Notes under the pieces: model-generated
What the model saw: the letters and a program-made list of their open reading frames with translations, nothing else
What the model was told of the DNA's origin: nothing
Database searches by the model: none
Made by a program: the position numbers and the translations under genes
DNA from: Streptomyces sp. VRA16 Mangrove soil
GTDB lineage: Bacteria > Actinomycetota > Actinomycetes > Streptomycetales > Streptomycetaceae
Direction: 5' to 3'
Assembly (NCBI RefSeq): GCF_017377775.1
Contig: NZ_JAFVLN010000010.1
Span: forward strand, 124,001 to 188,000
DNA length: 64,000 bases
In this document: positions 35,646 to 44,073 of the stretch, in pieces
How positions within the stretch are numbered: position 1 is the first letter of the stretch
Layout of the letters: each line of letters starts with the position of its first letter

Positions 35646-36335
35646 TCAGGCGGCGTGCTGCGCCTTCTCCGTCACCGTGATCCGACCCTTGCGGATCGTG
35701 GCGAGCCGGGGCGCTGCCTTCGCCAGCGTCGAGTCGTGGGTGACCATGATGAACGTCAGCCCGTGCTCGCGCCACAGACCTTCGAGTACGTCCATGATCT
35801 CGTCGCGGGTCGACTCGTCGAGGTTGCCCGTGGGCTCGTCGGCGAGCAGCACCTTCGGGTTCTTCACCAGCGCGCGGGCGATGGCCACCCGCTGCTGCTG
35901 GCCGCCGGACATCTCGGACGGCAGGTGCCCGAGCCGCTCGCCCAGGCCCACCGACTTCAGCGCCTCGGCGGCCCGTGCGCGCCGCTCTGCGACCTTCAGG
36001 CCCAGCGGGACCAGGGCGGTCTCCACGTTCTCCTGGGCGTTGAGGGTCGGGATGAGGTTGAAGGACTGGAAGATGATGCCGATCTTCTCGCTGCGTACCT
36101 TCGTCAGCTTCGCCTCGGAGAGCTGGGCGAGGTCGACGCCGTCGAGGTGGACGCTGCCGGCCGTCGGCCGGTCCAGGCCGCCGAGCATCTGCAGCAGCGT
36201 CGACTTGCCGCCGCCGGTCGGGCCCTGGATGACCAGCCGGCCGCCGTCCTCGACGGTCAGGTCGATGCCGCGCAGGGCGTCGACGGTCTCCTTGCCGCGC
36301 TTGTACTGCTTGGTCACACCGCGCAGTTCGTACAT
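35646..36335 (-). CDS. MacB/LolD-type ABC ATPase (pair A)
   Basis: 229 residues, closely paralogous to the ATPase of pair B: Walker A GPTGGGKSTLLQMLG, Q-loop IIFQSFNLIPTLNAQENV, signature MSGGQQQRVAIARAL, Walker B VLLADEPTGNLD. Long DNA stretches covering Walker A and Walker B are nearly identical between the two copies, while flanking regions differ, which suggests gene conversion or a young duplication. AGGAG precedes ATG. It follows its permease by 31 bp. Confidence 0.95.
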   Translation of the reverse strand: MYELRGVTKQYKRGKETVDALRGIDLTVEDGGRLVIQGPTGGGKSTLLQMLGGLDRPTAGSVHLDGVDLAQLSEAKLTKVRSEKIGIIFQSFNLIPTLNAQENVETALVPLGLKVAERRARAAEALKSVGLGERLGHLPSEMSGGQQQRVAIARALVKNPKVLLADEPTGNLDESTRDEIMDVLEGLWREHGLTFIMVTHDSTLAKAAPRLATIRKGRITVTEKAQHAA

Positions 36336-36366
36336 GGTGAACTCCTGTTCCGGGAAAGGCGGTTGA

Positions 36367-37851
36367 CTACTCGACGCGGCGCAGCGCGTCCGCCGGGCGC
36401 AGCCGGGAGGCCCGCCAGCCGCCGTAGGCGCCGGCGGTCAGACCGCCCGCGATGGCCAGGGCCGCGGCGAGCGCGATCGTGGAGAGGCTGACCGGCGCGG
36501 AGAGCGCGACGTCGATGGTGGAGGCCGCGGACGAGCCGCCACCGCCGGGGCCGCCCATGCCGCCGCCACCGGGGCCGCCCATGCCGCCGCCCGTGCCGCC
36601 GGAACCGCTCGCGGCCGTGCCGAGGGACGCGGTCAGGGTCGGGCTGAGGGCCGTCACGGCGTAGGCCGCGGCGACACCGAGCGCGATGCCGAGGGCACCG
36701 CCGACGAGCCCGTTGACGATCGCCTCACCGGCGACCTGGCGGGTGACGCGGCCCGACTTCCAGCCGAGCGCCTTGAGCGTGCCGAACTCGCGCACCCGGC
36801 GCGAGACCGCCGAGGAGGTGAGCAGCGCGGCGACGATGACGGCCGCGGCGAGCACCACGACGGAGAGCCACTTGCCCACGCTGGAGGCGAGGTCGGAGGC
36901 TGTCGACAGGGAGCCGGAGACGGTGTCGGCCAGGTCGGACGACGTGGTGACCGTGGTCCCCGGGATGTTCTTCTTGATCGTCGCCTTGACGGTGTCGATC
37001 TTCTGGGAGTCGGTCGCCTTGACGTAGATCGTGGAGACCTTGTTCTTGCTGTCGGCGAGCGTCTGGGCCTGCTTCAGCGGCAGGTAGACGTCACCGGTGG
37101 AGTCGCTGCTGCTCGCCTGCGCGATGCCGACGATCTCGTACTTCACCTTGCTGATGGTGAGCGTGTCACCGACCGCCTCGGAGTTCTCCTTGGCGTACGA
37201 CTTCGAGACCACCGCGATCTTGGCGTTCGTCTCGGACGCCTTGAACGTACGGCCCTTCGTGATCTCCATCGTGGAGAGCGGGCCGAGGCCCTGGTGCGCG
37301 ACGTCGATGCCGTACACGGAGTACGAGTTGACGTCGAAGTCGGCGCCGCCGCCCTGCACGCCGCCTTCACCGCCGCTGGGCATGCCGCCGCCCTGTGAGG
37401 AGGAGCCGGAGCCGCTGTTCCGGGTGGCCTGGCCCTGGCTGAACCGGCCGGAGACCTTCATGACGTCGAGGGTCAGCGCGCCGGTCGCCGAGTCGACGCC
37501 CTTCTGCTCGGCGACCTCGCTGATCAGCGACGACTTCAGGGTCTGGCCGCCCGAGGTCATGACGCGGTCGGTCGACTGGGTCTTCGAGCTGTCTTCGTCG
37601 CCCTTGGCGTCGAACGTGAAGTTGGGGCGGTCTCCGCCGCTCTTCGACGGCGCCTGGGCCGCCTTGGTCACCGTCATGTCGGTGCCGAGGCCGTAGAGCG
37701 ATTCGAGAACCTTGCTCTGGGCCTGCTTCATCCCGGCCGAGACCGACGTGACCGTGATGACCAGCGCGATGCCGAGCGCGAGCCCGGAGGCGACGACGAG
37801 GGCGGCCTTCCGGCGCCGCCTCAATTCGCGCCTGAGGTAGGTGAGGAACAT
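36367..37851 (-). CDS. FtsX/MacB-type ABC permease (pair A)
   Basis: 494 residues, starting MFLTYLRRELRRRRKAALVV like its paralogue. One N-terminal span, a MacB-like extracellular domain with a Ser/Gly linker (NSGSGSSSQGGGMPSGGEGG), then an FtsX domain with the conserved RVREFGTLKALGWKSGRVTR and a Gly-rich loop (GSGGTGGGMGGPGGGGMGGP). I start at 37851 by alignment with the other copy; an in-frame ATG at 37881 would add ten residues. No ribosome site is evident. First gene of its transcript, after the L,D-transpeptidase terminator. Confidence 0.92.
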   Translation of the reverse strand: MFLTYLRRELRRRRKAALVVASGLALGIALVITVTSVSAGMKQAQSKVLESLYGLGTDMTVTKAAQAPSKSGGDRPNFTFDAKGDEDSSKTQSTDRVMTSGGQTLKSSLISEVAEQKGVDSATGALTLDVMKVSGRFSQGQATRNSGSGSSSQGGGMPSGGEGGVQGGGADFDVNSYSVYGIDVAHQGLGPLSTMEITKGRTFKASETNAKIAVVSKSYAKENSEAVGDTLTISKVKYEIVGIAQASSSDSTGDVYLPLKQAQTLADSKNKVSTIYVKATDSQKIDTVKATIKKNIPGTTVTTSSDLADTVSGSLSTASDLASSVGKWLSVVVLAAAVIVAALLTSSAVSRRVREFGTLKALGWKSGRVTRQVAGEAIVNGLVGGALGIALGVAAAYAVTALSPTLTASLGTAASGSGGTGGGMGGPGGGGMGGPGGGGSSAASTIDVALSAPVSLSTIALAAALAIAGGLTAGAYGGWRASRLRPADALRRVE

Positions 37852-37930
37852 GAGGCGGACAGTAGGGACGCTGCTTTGCAACGAGCTGTGCGTTGCATGC
37901 GGTCTTCATAAGGGCTGGATGAGAACGGCA

Positions 37931-37963
37931 TGAACCCCGGCATGCGGCGCATACCGGGGTTCA
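37931..37963 (-). terminator. Terminator after the L,D-transpeptidase
   Basis: TGAACCCCGG and CCGGGGTTCA are perfect 10-bp arms, extended across a C/A mismatch by ATGCG and CGCAT, leaving a one-base centre. It lies 27 bp after the stop codon. Confidence 0.8.
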
Positions 37964-37989
37964 CAGCACAAGCTTCGGCGGGGACGGGG

Positions 37990-39243
37990 TCAGGCGGCGG
38001 AGCCGGCCTTCCAGTCGGCCCAGCTCAGGTTCCAGCCGTTGAGGCCGTTGTCCGGCTGGACGGTCTTGTCGCCGGTGTTCTTCACGATGACGACGTCACC
38101 GACCATCGAGTTGTCGTAGAACCAGGCGCCGGGCGTGCTGGAGTCGTTGGCACCCTTGGCGTCGGACAGGCCGACGCAGCCGTGGCTGGTGTTCACGGAA
38201 CCGAAGATGGACTTCGCGCCCCAGTAGTTGCCGTGGATGAACGTGCCGGAGTTCGACAGACGCATCGCGTGCGGCACGTCCTTGATGTCGTACTCGCCCT
38301 TGCCGTCGTCGTCGGTGAAGCCGACCGTCGCGCCGTTCATCCGGGTCTCCTTGAACTTCTCGGAGATCACCATCTGGCCCTCGTACGTCTTGTTCTCGGG
38401 CGAGCCGGCGGAGATCGGGATCGTCTTGATCGTCTTCCCGTCGCGCGTCACGGTCATCGTCTTGGTCTTGGCGTCGACCGTGGAGACCTGGTTGCGCCCG
38501 ATCTTGAACGAGACCGTCTTCTGCTGCACGCCCGTCACACCGCTCGCGCCCTCGACGCCGTCGAGGTCGAGCTTCAGGGTGACGGTGGAGCCGCCCTGCC
38601 AGTAGTCCTCGGGCCGGAAGTCCAGACGGTTCGCGCTGAACCAGTGGCCGACGACCTCCTGACCGCTGCTGGAGCTGACCGTGATGTGGGACTGGACATC
38701 GGCCTTGTTCGTGATGGCCTTGTCGAAGTTGATCGACACCGGCATGCCGACGCCGACCGTGGACCCGTCCTCGGGCGTGAAGTTGCCGATGAAGCTGTTG
38801 GCCGGGGAGACGGTCGTGAACGACCCGTTCTCGTGCGCGACGCGGCCGTCGGAGTCCTTGGCCTCGGCGGCGATCTTGTACGTCGTCGAGCGCTCCAGCT
38901 GGCTGGTGGGCCTCCAGCTCTTCTTGTCGGCAGATATCTGGCCGGCCACCTTGGTGCCGTCGGCGGTCGACATGGTGACGTCGGTGAGCGTGCCCTTGCT
39001 CACGGTGACCTTGGCCGCGTTGTTGATGCTCGCGTTGTCGGAGCCGTCCTTCGGCGCGATCTTGATGTCGGCCTCGGAGGTCTTCTTCGCCGCGGCCTCG
39101 TCGGCCTGCTGCTGCGTCTCCTTCGTGCCGCTGCCCGACGAGGAGCCGTCCCCGTCGCCGCCGCTGCACGCGGAGAGCACCAGAACACCGCCGAGCAGGG
39201 CGGACGCGGCCATCAGACCCTTGCGCCGCTTACCGTCCGTCAT
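37990..39243 (-). CDS. Lipoprotein L,D-transpeptidase with Ig-like domains
   Basis: 417 residues from ATG 39243. A lipoprotein signal ends in the lipobox LSAC (ALLGGVLVLSACSGG). Two Ig-like domains follow (about 45-260), as in mycobacterial LdtMt2. The YkuD catalytic domain (about 270-400) carries GTFIHGNYWG and the motif NTSHGCVGLSD with the nucleophilic Cys. It should form 3-3 peptidoglycan cross-links, abundant in Streptomyces walls. The start is preferred because GGAG is 9 nt upstream; an ATG at 39258 would add five residues but has no ribosome site. Confidence 0.94.
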   Translation of the reverse strand: MTDGKRRKGLMAASALLGGVLVLSACSGGDGDGSSSGSGTKETQQQADEAAAKKTSEADIKIAPKDGSDNASINNAAKVTVSKGTLTDVTMSTADGTKVAGQISADKKSWRPTSQLERSTTYKIAAEAKDSDGRVAHENGSFTTVSPANSFIGNFTPEDGSTVGVGMPVSINFDKAITNKADVQSHITVSSSSGQEVVGHWFSANRLDFRPEDYWQGGSTVTLKLDLDGVEGASGVTGVQQKTVSFKIGRNQVSTVDAKTKTMTVTRDGKTIKTIPISAGSPENKTYEGQMVISEKFKETRMNGATVGFTDDDGKGEYDIKDVPHAMRLSNSGTFIHGNYWGAKSIFGSVNTSHGCVGLSDAKGANDSSTPGAWFYDNSMVGDVVIVKNTGDKTVQPDNGLNGWNLSWADWKAGSAA

Positions 39244-39477
39244 CACACGCTTCTCCATAGTCGCCGATTACCCGGCTTTCGCCGGATTCCCCCAGTTCCC
39301 GAGGCCCACGCTCCCGGTCACAGAGAACACAGGGGTTCCCCTTACCCATACATAACGCAGTGACCGCTTCGCCCCGTTCCCGATCGGCCCCGATGTGGGA
39401 GACGCCACGTCGGCGGCGGCGGTGACCACCGATGCACCCGTGGTAACGGAACCCCCGCGAACCCCCTCGGAAACGGT

Positions 39478-39511
39478 GAGACCCCGGGCAGCGAAAGCCG
39501 CCCGGGGTCTC
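39478..39511 (-). terminator. Terminator after the small acidic-protein gene
   Basis: GAGACCCCGGGC and GCCCGGGGTCTC are perfect 12-bp arms with a 10-nt loop, 14 bp after the stop codon of the gene ending at 39526. The rest of the gap to the L,D-transpeptidase start is without recognisable elements. Confidence 0.85.
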
Positions 39512-39525
39512 CGCACCGCGCCTCG

Positions 39526-39873
39526 CTACACGACGTCCTCGCCGTCCTCCCCGTCATCATCCTCGTCGAGGTCCCAATCCGGCGAATCGGGGTCGTAGTC
39601 GACCTGCTCGCTGGACCACGACGCCTGCACGAGCTCGGCACCCGGCACGTCTCCGACCAGGTCGAACGGGTCCACGAGGTACGCAACGGCCTCCGCCTCG
39701 TCCTCCTGCACGGCCCCCTCGGCGTGCACCCGCTCCTGCTCGGGCATCTCTCCCGACCCGGCGGACTCGGCGATCCGCTGCAACGCACCCCCCGTGAGCG
39801 CCTCGACATCGGCGATCTCCAGAACCAATTCCACCTTCAGCCGAACAAAACGTGACGTCTCATCAGTACTCAT
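39526..39873 (-). CDS. Small acidic protein of unknown function
   Basis: 115 residues. The first third is an ordered, amphipathic segment (SRFVRLKVELVLEIADVEAL). The rest is strongly acidic, ending WDLDEDDDGEDGEDVV. No known domain recognised. The start ATG has no ribosome site, but TACGCT lies exactly 7 nt upstream, so the transcript may be leaderless. It is followed by a strong terminator and stands alone, divergent from the LADTG protein gene. Confidence 0.75.
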   Translation of the reverse strand: MSTDETSRFVRLKVELVLEIADVEALTGGALQRIAESAGSGEMPEQERVHAEGAVQEDEAEAVAYLVDPFDLVGDVPGAELVQASWSSEQVDYDPDSPDWDLDEDDDGEDGEDVV

Positions 39874-39982
39874 GAGGCGGAGCGTACGGCCCGCGACCCC
39901 CGTGACTTTCCTGTGACCCGCCCCTGTCACTAGGATCGGCGCACACGGCCAATTCGCCAGCGCCACAAGGGGGATCGCTTCC

Positions 39983-40267
39983 GTGTCCGCCGCACGCCGT
40001 TCCATTCTCACCGCCACCGCCGCCGGGACACTCCTGGCTGCCCTGTGGTTCGTGCCCAACGCCACCGCGACCCCGGACCACACCGAGGCCGCCGCCGACC
40101 GGCAGCAGACGACGTCCACCACGCTCTCCACCCAGTCCGACCGCCAACTCCGCCTGGCGGACACGGGAACGGTGGACACGACCCCGTACGTGGTGGGCGG
40201 CTCGGCCTTCCTGGGCCTGGGCGTGGGCTTCGTGGCGTATTCGGTACGGAGACAGCGGGCGCTCTGA
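39983..40267 (+). CDS. Small secreted protein with LADTG sortase motif
   Basis: 94 residues. A signal peptide (RRSILTATAAGTLLAALWFV, cleavage near NATA) precedes a short Thr/Gln-rich mature region. The C-terminus has LADTG (about residue 58), a hydrophobic helix (VGGSAFLGLGVGFVAYSV) and a basic tail RRQRAL, the layout of a cell-wall sorting signal. Streptomyces class E sortases recognise LAxTG, so this should be covalently attached to peptidoglycan. The exposed part is only about 30 residues. GTG 39983 follows AAGGGGGAT. No sortase gene is nearby. Confidence 0.8.
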   Translation: MSAARRSILTATAAGTLLAALWFVPNATATPDHTEAAADRQQTTSTTLSTQSDRQLRLADTGTVDTTPYVVGGSAFLGLGVGFVAYSVRRQRAL

Positions 40268-40330
40268 GGGGGCGCAGCGCGGGCCCGACCACGCACGGCC
40301 GGCCCGCACCCGCCAGGCCGTGTCCGCGAC

Positions 40331-41923
40331 CTAGGCCAGCGGCCCGGTGACCGACTCGACGGCCTCCACCAGCGCCCCGCCGCGCACGAACGCCTCCGCG
40401 GCGGCAAGGTCCGGCGCGAGGAACCGGTCGGGCCCAGGCCCCTCGACCCCGGCGGAGCGCACCGCGGCGATGGCCGCCCGGGACGCCGGCGCCGGAGTCA
40501 GCCCCTCCCGCAGCTCGATCCCCCGGGTCGCCGCGTACAGCTCGATGGCGACGATCCGCGCCAGGTTGTCGACGGCGGTCCGCAGCTTGCGCGCCGCCGA
40601 CCAGCCCATGGAGACGTGGTCCTCCTGCATCGCGGAGGACGGGATGGAGTCGGCCGAGGCCGGCACGGCCAGCCGCTTCATCTCGCTGACCAGGGCGGCC
40701 TGCGTGTACTGCGCGATCATCAGGCCCGAGTCGACCCCGGCGTCGTCCGCGAGGAACGGCGGCAGACCGTGCGAGCGGTTCTTGTCGAGGAGGCGGTCCG
40801 TGCGCCGCTCGGCGATCGAGCCGAGGTCGGCGGCGGCGATCGCGAGGAAGTCGAGGACGTAGGCGACCGGCGCGCCGTGGAAGTTGCCGTTGGACTCGAC
40901 GCGTCCGTCGGGCAGCACCACCGGGTTGTCGACGGCCGCCGCCAGCTCCCGCTCGGCGACGAGGCGGGCGTGCGCCATGGTGTCGCGCCCGGCACCGGCG
41001 ACCTGCGGAGCGCACCGCACCGAGTACGCGTCCTGCACGCGCGGCGCGTCGTCCTGGTGGTGACCGGTGAGGCCCGAACCCTTCAGGACGGCGAGCATGT
41101 TGGCGGCCGACGCGGCCTGCCCCGGGTGCGGGCGGATGGCGTGCAGCTCGGGCGCGAGCACCTTGTCCGTGCCGAGCAGCGCCTCCAGGGACAGCGCCGC
41201 CGTGACGTCCGCGGACTTGTAGAGCGTGTCCAGGTCGTCGAGGGCCATGACCAGCATGCCGAGCATGCCGTCGGTGCCGTTGAGGAGCGCGAGGCCCTCC
41301 TTCTCGCGCAGTTCGACCGGCGCGATACCGGCCTCGGCGAGCAGCTCACCGGCGGGGCGAACCGTTCCGTCGGGGCCCTCGGCGTCGCCCTCGCCCATCA
41401 GCGCGAGCGCGCAGTGCGAGAGCGGGGCGAGGTCGCCGGAGCAGCCGAGGGAGCCGTACTCGTGGACGACCGGGGTGATCCCGGCGTTGAGGACGTCGGC
41501 CATGGTCTGCGCGACCTCGGGGCGCACTCCCGTGTGGCCGGAGCAGACGGTCTTCAGGCGCAGGAACATCAGCGCGCGGACGACCTCGCGCTCCACGCGC
41601 GGGCCCATCCCCGCGGCGTGCGAGCGCACGATGTTGCGCTGGAGCCGGCCGCGGAGCTCGGTGCTGATGTGCCGGGTGGCGAGTGCGCCGAACCCGGTGG
41701 AGACGCCGTACACGGGTTCCGGCTTCGCGGCGAGCGCGTCGACGATCTCGCGGGACGCGGCCAGGGCCGCCACGGCCTCGTCGGCGAGTTCGATCCGGGC
41801 GTTACGGCGCGCGACAGCGACGACATCGGCAGCGGTGACCCCGGTCGCCCGCCCGTCTCCCACCACCACCCTTTCAAGGCCGCGCTTCGCGCCTTCCCCA
41901 CTCACCACAGTGTGCATATCCAT
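40331..41923 (-). CDS. hutH: Histidine ammonia-lyase
   Basis: 530 residues. The MIO electrophile motif is GSLGCSGDLAPLSH (about residue 157): Cys-Ser-Gly replaces the more common Ala-Ser-Gly, a variant I recall for Streptomyces HutH. Other signatures: YGVSTGFGAL, KPEPV, QDAYSVRCAPQVAGA and NGNFHGAPVAY. It converts histidine to urocanate, the first step of histidine use. ATG 41923 has no ribosome site but a well-formed promoter whose -10 is 7 nt upstream, so it is probably leaderless; ATG 41917 is the alternative. Confidence 0.95.
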   Translation of the reverse strand: MDMHTVVSGEGAKRGLERVVVGDGRATGVTAADVVAVARRNARIELADEAVAALAASREIVDALAAKPEPVYGVSTGFGALATRHISTELRGRLQRNIVRSHAAGMGPRVEREVVRALMFLRLKTVCSGHTGVRPEVAQTMADVLNAGITPVVHEYGSLGCSGDLAPLSHCALALMGEGDAEGPDGTVRPAGELLAEAGIAPVELREKEGLALLNGTDGMLGMLVMALDDLDTLYKSADVTAALSLEALLGTDKVLAPELHAIRPHPGQAASAANMLAVLKGSGLTGHHQDDAPRVQDAYSVRCAPQVAGAGRDTMAHARLVAERELAAAVDNPVVLPDGRVESNGNFHGAPVAYVLDFLAIAAADLGSIAERRTDRLLDKNRSHGLPPFLADDAGVDSGLMIAQYTQAALVSEMKRLAVPASADSIPSSAMQEDHVSMGWSAARKLRTAVDNLARIVAIELYAATRGIELREGLTPAPASRAAIAAVRSAGVEGPGPDRFLAPDLAAAEAFVRGGALVEAVESVTGPLA

Positions 41924-41930
41924 ATTCAGG

Positions 41931-41959
41931 AGCGTACGCAGTGAATCTCAAGATGTCAC
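41931..41959 (-). promoter_or_regulatory. hutH promoter, probably leaderless
   Basis: On the minus strand GTGACA (-35, five of six consensus) and TACGCT (-10) are separated by 17 bp, and the -10 ends 7 nt before the hutH ATG. This is the best-formed example of the -10/7-nt/start layout in the window. Confidence 0.65.
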
Positions 41960-41981
41960 GACCGAGTTCCGGGAAGGACCC

Positions 41982-43133
41982 TTACCGTTCGCGCCCGCCG
42001 CGGATGCGCCGCCGCTCCCCGCCCCCGGCGGCCGGCGGGGGCGCGTCCGCGAGCCGGACGACCGGGTCGTCGAGGCCGCCGTCCCGCCCGGCGACCACGG
42101 GCCGCACCGCCCGCAGCGCCTTCGCCTTGTACTGGGCGGCGTCCGCGAGCCGGAAGAGCCTGCGCGCGCTGCGCACCTCCCCGATCGGGTCGCCGGTCGA
42201 GGCGATCCCGACCGCGACCCCGTCCCCGAACTCCAACTCCGCCGCCCTTGAGCAGAGTTCGTCGCCGACGCGGACGACCTCGTCGGCCGGGGGGCCGACG
42301 GCCAGCAGACAGAACTCGTCGCCGCCGAGCCGCGCGGCGAGGGCGCCGGGGAGCATCGCCCCGCACAGCGAGAGGACCGACCCGAACCGTTCGAGGAGCC
42401 GGTCGCCGACGGCGTGCCCGAGGGTGTCGTTGACCTTCTTCAGACCGTTCAGGTCGCAGACGACGAGACTGACCACGGCACCCCCGCCGCGGTGCCGCTC
42501 GATCGCCTCGTCGAGACGTATGTCGACCGCCCGCCGGTTCGCGAGCCCGGTCAGCGCGTCGGTGAAGGCGAGCCTGCGCGCCTCCTCAAGACGTTCGGTC
42601 TGCGCGACGCCGGCCGCCGCGACCGACGCGAGGACGGTCGCGAAGTCGGCGTCCTGCGGACCGAACACGGGCACGCCGGGCGGCCGGGCCACATACAGCT
42701 CGCCCCACGCCCGGCCGTGCAGCACGACCGGCGCGACGACACAGCAGCCGCGCCCCCGGCGCCGCAGCGCCGCCACCCTCTGGTGGCAGTAGCCGCTGCG
42801 CTCGACGGGCCCGGCGGCGGTCTCCACCCACGCGTCGGGCTCACCGCCGGCGGCCCACCGCTCGTGCAGGAACTCGGTGATCTCCGGGAACTGGTGCACC
42901 GGATACGTCTCGTCCTCGGGAAACTCCGCCTCCCCCGCCGCCCGCTCCCCCACGTTCACCAGGACCCGCAGCCGCCCGCGCTCGCGCTCCCACACGGACA
43001 GCGCGGCGAAGTTCCCCGACAGCGCGTGACAGGCCCCCAGCGCGGCCGCCCGCCAGGACTCGCGCGGGGACTGCGCGGCGGCCATGCCCTGCGCGAGCAT
43101 CACGACGGCCCGCAGCCGGACATCCTCTCCCAT
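41982..43133 (-). CDS. cdgE: GAF-GGDEF diguanylate cyclase
   Basis: 383 residues. An N-terminal GAF-like sensor (about 1-175: VVMLAQGMAAAQSPRESW, CHALSGNFAALSVWE) is joined to a GGDEF domain: AFTDALTGLANRRAVDIRLD, DLNGLKKVNDTLGH and the intact active-site RLGGDEFCLL (about 270). The inhibitory RxxD I-site is absent (the sequence before GGDEF is MLPGALAARL), so product feedback is probably lost. It makes cyclic di-GMP, which blocks Streptomyces development through BldD. The name rests on the GAF-GGDEF layout and synteny from memory. TAGCCT lies 6 nt before ATG. Confidence 0.88.
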   Translation of the reverse strand: MGEDVRLRAVVMLAQGMAAAQSPRESWRAAALGACHALSGNFAALSVWERERGRLRVLVNVGERAAGEAEFPEDETYPVHQFPEITEFLHERWAAGGEPDAWVETAAGPVERSGYCHQRVAALRRRGRGCCVVAPVVLHGRAWGELYVARPPGVPVFGPQDADFATVLASVAAAGVAQTERLEEARRLAFTDALTGLANRRAVDIRLDEAIERHRGGGAVVSLVVCDLNGLKKVNDTLGHAVGDRLLERFGSVLSLCGAMLPGALAARLGGDEFCLLAVGPPADEVVRVGDELCSRAAELEFGDGVAVGIASTGDPIGEVRSARRLFRLADAAQYKAKALRAVRPVVAGRDGGLDDPVVRLADAPPPAAGGGERRRIRGGRER

Positions 43134-43229
43134 TACTCCAGGCTAGGGAGGTTTCGGGCATTACGGTGAATCGTGTACACCCGTACCGGTTGTCTCCGTG
43201 GCGCTCGCCCACGTACCGGTCACCCGGCG

Positions 43230-44033
43230 TCACTCACCGGGCCACTGCGGCTTGCGCTTCTCGTTGAACGCGGCCACGCCCTCCGCCCGGTCGCCGGAGA
43301 ACGCCACCGACCGCCACGCCGCGTCCTCGACCTCAAGGCCCGCCCGCAGGTCGAGCCCGTGCCCGAGCCGCAGCGCGCGCTTGGCGGCCCGCAGCCCCAC
43401 GGGAGAGTGGGCGGCGATCCGGGCGGCGAGCGCAAGGGCCTCGTCCCGGTCCGCACCGGCCGTCACCACCTGGTCCACGAGCCCGAGTTCACCGGCCTCG
43501 GCGGCCTCGACCCGGCGGGCCGAGAAGATCAGCTCGGCGGCGCGCGCGGCCCCGACCCGGCGCGGCAGCAACTGCGTACCGCCGCCACCGGGGATCACCC
43601 CGACCGACACCTCGGGCAGCCCGACCACGGCACTCGCGTCGGCCACGATCAGATCGCAGGCGAGCGCCAGCTCGAACCCGCCGCCGAGCGCGAACCCGTG
43701 CACGGCCGCGATCGTCGGCATCGGCAGCTCCAGTACGCCCGTGTAGGCGCCCCGCGCGACCGGCCGCTGGCGCACCAGTTCGGCGTCGGAGAACGAGTTG
43801 CGCTCCTTGAGGTCGGCCCCGACGCAGAACGCCCGCTCGTTGCTGGAGGTGACGACCACGACCCGTACGTCCTTGTCGGCGCCCAGCGCCTCGCACGCGG
43901 CGCCGATGGACCGGGCCATGGCGCTGGAGACCGCGTTCATGGCCTTCGGCCGGTCCAGCACCAACTCGGCGACGGTGCCGCCCTCGTGACGCCGTACCCC
44001 GACGAACTCCCCGAACCGCTGCTCATCCTGCAT
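43230..44033 (-). CDS. Enoyl-CoA hydratase/isomerase family protein
   Basis: 267 residues of the crotonase fold. CoA-binding and oxyanion segments are SNERAFCVGADLKERNSF and VHGFALGGGFELALACDLIV. The catalytic glutamates are in ALGGGFELAL and GLPEVSVGVIPGGGGTQLLP. It probably hydrates 2-enoyl-CoA in fatty-acid or amino-acid breakdown; the exact substrate is open. Its ribosome site lies in one arm of a perfect palindrome (44043-44070), so translation may be controlled by RNA folding or a bound protein. It lies 40 bp downstream of cya, in the same direction. Confidence 0.92.
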   Translation of the reverse strand: MQDEQRFGEFVGVRRHEGGTVAELVLDRPKAMNAVSSAMARSIGAACEALGADKDVRVVVVTSSNERAFCVGADLKERNSFSDAELVRQRPVARGAYTGVLELPMPTIAAVHGFALGGGFELALACDLIVADASAVVGLPEVSVGVIPGGGGTQLLPRRVGAARAAELIFSARRVEAAEAGELGLVDQVVTAGADRDEALALAARIAAHSPVGLRAAKRALRLGHGLDLRAGLEVEDAAWRSVAFSGDRAEGVAAFNEKRKPQWPGE

Positions 44034-44042
44034 ATGACCGCA

Positions 44043-44070
44043 CCTCCGGTTAACTGACGTTAACCGGAGG
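44043..44070 (-). promoter_or_regulatory. Perfect 12-bp palindrome holding the ribosome site of the enoyl-CoA hydratase gene
   Basis: CCTCCGGTTAAC and GTTAACCGGAGG flank a 4-nt centre TGAC. On the transcribed strand the arm nearest the gene reads GTTAACCGGAGG, whose GGAGG is the Shine-Dalgarno about 8 nt before ATG. As RNA it would hide the site; as DNA it resembles a TetR-family operator (GTTAAC half-sites). Confidence 0.7.
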
Positions 44071-44073
44071 GTG

